Assembly (NCBI GenBank): GCA_021823875.1
Contig: JAKAMD010000229.1
Coordinates: forward strand, 1-5,918
Direction: 5' to 3'
DNA from: Pseudomonadota bacterium
Lineage (GTDB): Bacteria; Pseudomonadota; Alphaproteobacteria; Rhizobiales; Xanthobacteraceae
DNA length: 5,918 bases
Position 1 is the first letter of the stretch. Every line of letters starts with the position of its first letter. Below the pieces are notes generated by a model. That model was not told the origin of the DNA and searched no databases. It saw only the letters and a program-made list of their open reading frames with translations. This document shows, in pieces, positions 4,229 to 5,918 of this stretch. A program made the translations under genes and the position numbers.

Positions 4229-5446
4229 ATGCCAACCGTTGCGTTTTCCGCCCAGTTCGTGCGCCAAGCGGCCTGTACCGAAGGCCGTAAGAAGGTCGAT
4301 TATTTCGACTTGGGCCAGCGCGGCTTTATGCTCGAAGTGCGGTGCTCCGGCGGCAAGACTTTCTATCAACGCTATACGGATGAGCGCGGCCGCGAGCGGC
4401 AATACAAGATCGGGCCGGCCGATGTGCTCAGCCTGGAGCAAGCCCGGCGCAAAGGGCGGCAGGTTGTGGCCGAGGCCTTGCTCGGTGCGGATCCGCAGCA
4501 AAAGCGGCGGGAGTTGCGCGGGGTGCCCCGGTTCGGTCAGTTCGTGCACGAGCGCTATCTGCCCTACGTTCGCAGCTACAAGAACAGCTGGCAGACCGAC
4601 GAGACTGTCCTGCGCATTCATATTCTGCCGAAGTTCAATTCGCTCGCACTCGACGAGATCAAGACAGAGGCGATTTCCGATCTCATCAATCGCATGCGCG
4701 AGGATGGCTATGCCTCCGGCACCATGAACCGCATCATCGTCATCCTGCGCTACATCTACAATCTCGCCCGCAAATGGAAAGTGCCGGGCGTCGTCGATAA
4801 TCCGGCGGCCGGCTTGAGCGCGGGACCCGACGTGCAGCGCAACCGTTTCCTCACCGAGGAGGAGGCCGAGGCGCTGGTGCGCTCGCTGCACGTCGATGAG
4901 AACCAGACTGCTGCGCGTGCTATCATGCTGCTGCTGTTGACCGGCGCGCGGCGCAACGAGATCACCTTCGCCAAATGGGACTATATCGACTGGAAGAACA
5001 AGACGCTGCTGGTGCCCAAATCGAAATCCGGCCGCGCCCGCGTGATTGCGCTCAATCAATCGGCCATCGCGCTATTGACCGCGGCCCCGCGCGTCGATGG
5101 CAATGAATACATCTTCCCTTCGCCAGTGAACGGGAAACCTTCGGCCTCGCTTTATTTTCCCTGGGACCGCATCCGCAAACGCGCGGGTCTCGACGATGTG
5201 CGCCTGCACGACCTTCGCCATTCCTTCGCCAGCTTCCTGGTCAATCGCGGCGTGTCGCTATATGTCGTGCAGGGTCTGCTTGGGCACCTGCATGCGCGCA
5301 CGACCCAACGCTATGCGCATCTCACGCAAGAGACGCTCATCGGGGCCGCCGATCTGATCCAGGATGTGGTCGCCTTTCCTGGCGCCGAACGCGCCGGCGA
5401 TGGCACGCTTGTGGTGCGCGATTCAATGGCCGGCCAAGCCACCTGA
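4229..5446 (+). CDS. Tyrosine site-specific integrase (island/phage P4-like type)
   Basis: 405 residues, full length for the family. Residues 1-95 resemble the DUF4102-type arm-binding domain (RGFMLEVRCSGGKTFYQRY; SLEQARRKGRQV). Residues about 100-185 are the SAM-like core-binding domain. The catalytic domain follows with every key residue: Arg241 in TGARRNEI, Lys266 in PKSKSGRAR, His327 and Arg330 in HDLRH, His353 in LLGH, and nucleophile Tyr362 in TQRYAHL. It should integrate or excise an island or prophage by recombining attachment sites, often at tRNA 3' ends. ATG 4229 is the only ATG start possible, since an in-frame TGA is at 4205-4207; its ribosome-binding site is weak (GAG at 4216-4218). 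tRNA-Pro lies 1.1 kb upstream and points toward it. No excisionase or cargo gene is visible. The enzyme looks intact while its surroundings are broken. Confidence 0.95.
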   Translation: MPTVAFSAQFVRQAACTEGRKKVDYFDLGQRGFMLEVRCSGGKTFYQRYTDERGRERQYKIGPADVLSLEQARRKGRQVVAEALLGADPQQKRRELRGVPRFGQFVHERYLPYVRSYKNSWQTDETVLRIHILPKFNSLALDEIKTEAISDLINRMREDGYASGTMNRIIVILRYIYNLARKWKVPGVVDNPAAGLSAGPDVQRNRFLTEEEAEALVRSLHVDENQTAARAIMLLLLTGARRNEITFAKWDYIDWKNKTLLVPKSKSGRARVIALNQSAIALLTAAPRVDGNEYIFPSPVNGKPSASLYFPWDRIRKRAGLDDVRLHDLRHSFASFLVNRGVSLYVVQGLLGHLHARTTQRYAHLTQETLIGAADLIQDVVAFPGAERAGDGTLVVRDSMAGQAT

Positions 5447-5504
5447 ATGACCACGGCCTGACGCCGTCGCCGCTTCAGCGATTCTCCCAAGCGCCTTGAT
5501 CGTT

Positions 5505-5521
5505 GCTGCGCAGCGCGCAGC
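5505..5521. repeat. Perfect 7-bp hairpin downstream of the integrase
   Basis: GCTGCGC (5505-5511), loop AGC, GCGCAGC (5515-5521). It has no T tract of its own and stands directly before the terminator-like hairpin, so it may add to transcript stability or be incidental. Confidence 0.4.
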
Positions 5522-5524
5522 TAC

Positions 5525-5547
5525 GCGCGCATCGCCGCGCATTTTTC
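5525..5547 (+). terminator. Probable terminator of the integrase transcript
   Basis: GCGCG (5525-5529) pairs with CGCGC (5536-5540) around a 6-nt loop, followed by ATTTTTCTTC. It lies about 80 bases after the integrase stop. The stem is short but entirely G+C and the T tract is good. Confidence 0.5.
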
Positions 5548-5804
5548 TTCGTCACGCTAACCAATCGCAAACCGGTTTGCGCCGATGGTTCGTATCGGCG
5601 CTCGGCGTTTGCGCGCCCGATTTTGCGCGTCATTTTATCGGCGTCCCAGGCTATACCGAGTTCGAAACAGAGCCGAGACCGTGCTTCGCCGGCGGGATCG
5701 ATCAAGTGATCAATCGTTTGGCGGACGCGCCGACCTAGCGCCGCCCCAAAACGCGAGACCAAACCACGCGCCTGTTCGGTGGCAGCCGTTCATCAGAAAT
5801 TCCC
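5548..5804. other. Unassigned DNA between the integrase and the porin fragment
   Basis: No gene could be recognised. The longest open frame here is on the minus strand (5762 to 5475, 95 codons, overlapping the terminator) and contains QTIDHLIDPAGEA and FELGIAWDADKMTRKIGR. It reads moderately like protein but matches nothing I know and has no clear ribosome-binding site. A short inverted repeat, GATCA-AG-TGATC, lies near 5700-5712. The stretch may be decayed island DNA. Confidence 0.3.
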
Positions 5805-5918
5805 GTGATTCAAGGGTTTTTGACACCGCTAAATCTCGAACCCGTCCAGTACGTGAAGATTTGCAGCCTGTACGGCGTGGGGTTCTACTACATCCCGGGC
5901 ACTGATACCTGCATCAAG
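5805..5918 (+). pseudogene. Porin N-terminal fragment lacking its signal peptide (runs off the window)
   Basis: From 5838 the frame reads EPVQYVKICSLYGVG then FYYIPGTDTCIK to the window edge. I recognise this as the start of the mature part of the alphaproteobacterial porin family (Omp2-like trimeric outer-membrane channels of rhizobia and Brucella). Intact members begin with about 22 residues of signal peptide ending in Ala-Ala-Asp-Leu. Here the frame upstream is polar (IQGFLTPLNL), contains no ATG back to the stop at 5736-5738, and no other frame nearby encodes a hydrophobic leader. GTG 5805 is the first plausible start but would give no export signal. The 5' end therefore looks replaced or deleted; whether the rest is intact lies outside the window. 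The porin identity is much surer than the pseudogene status. Confidence 0.65.

Noticed and set aside
4139..5059. 306-codon open frame on the minus strand
   Set aside because: It is fully antisense to the integrase, which carries all catalytic residues; the reverse frame is a GC-rich shadow with no recognisable motif.
3087..5918. Second copy of the tRNA-Pro or tRNA-Glu 3' end as an att repeat
   Set aside because: Searched by eye on both strands downstream and found none of useful length, so the island's other end is not placed in this window.
1..5918. CRISPR array, insertion sequence ends or toxin-antitoxin pair
   Set aside because: No regularly spaced repeats, no transposase with flanking inverted repeats, and no paired small ORFs of recognisable toxin or antitoxin type were seen.

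Overview
The window looks like a chromosomal segment of a GC-rich alphaproteobacterium, most likely Hyphomicrobiales (Bradyrhizobium, Rhodopseudomonas or Xanthobacteraceae-like). The basis is family recognition of the tandem cold-shock-domain protein, the DUF192 protein, the rhizobial-type porin N-terminus and the C-terminus of a recombinase type common in that order. The genus is an inference.

Layout, left to right. (1) 1-221: the 3' end of a large serine recombinase gene, whose last 18 codons and stop are read antisense through the 3' part of a tRNA-Glu(UUC) gene (165-240, minus). (2) 241-2931: an ordinary chromosomal block with lactoylglutathione lyase (gloA, minus), a divergent Sir2-family NAD-dependent deacylase, a two-domain cold-shock protein ending in a clear hairpin terminator, and a secreted or periplasmic DUF192 protein. 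(3) 3010-3086: tRNA-Pro(UGG) with its own promoter. (4) 3197-3451: a small unrecognised protein with a four-cysteine zinc-finger-like module. (5) 3452-4228: a degraded region holding a short remnant of an RND efflux pump gene broken by a 19-bp imperfect duplication, a minus-strand coding-like fragment of unknown origin, and an A+T-rich block. (6) 4229-5446: a full-length phage/island-type tyrosine integrase. (7) 5447-5918: unassigned DNA with a probable integrase terminator, then the N-terminal part of a porin lacking a start and signal peptide, running off the window.

How it fits together: the chromosomal block is bracketed by two tRNA genes, and on the outer side of each lies a site-specific recombinase (a serine type beyond tRNA-Glu, a tyrosine type beyond tRNA-Pro). 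Everything right of about 3450 looks like an island edge or recombination scar, with gene fragments, a base-composition drop, an integrase and a beheaded porin. I see no convincing new multi-gene system. The most distinctive features are the recombinase reading frame completed by antisense tRNA sequence and the rearranged debris between tRNA-Pro and the integrase.
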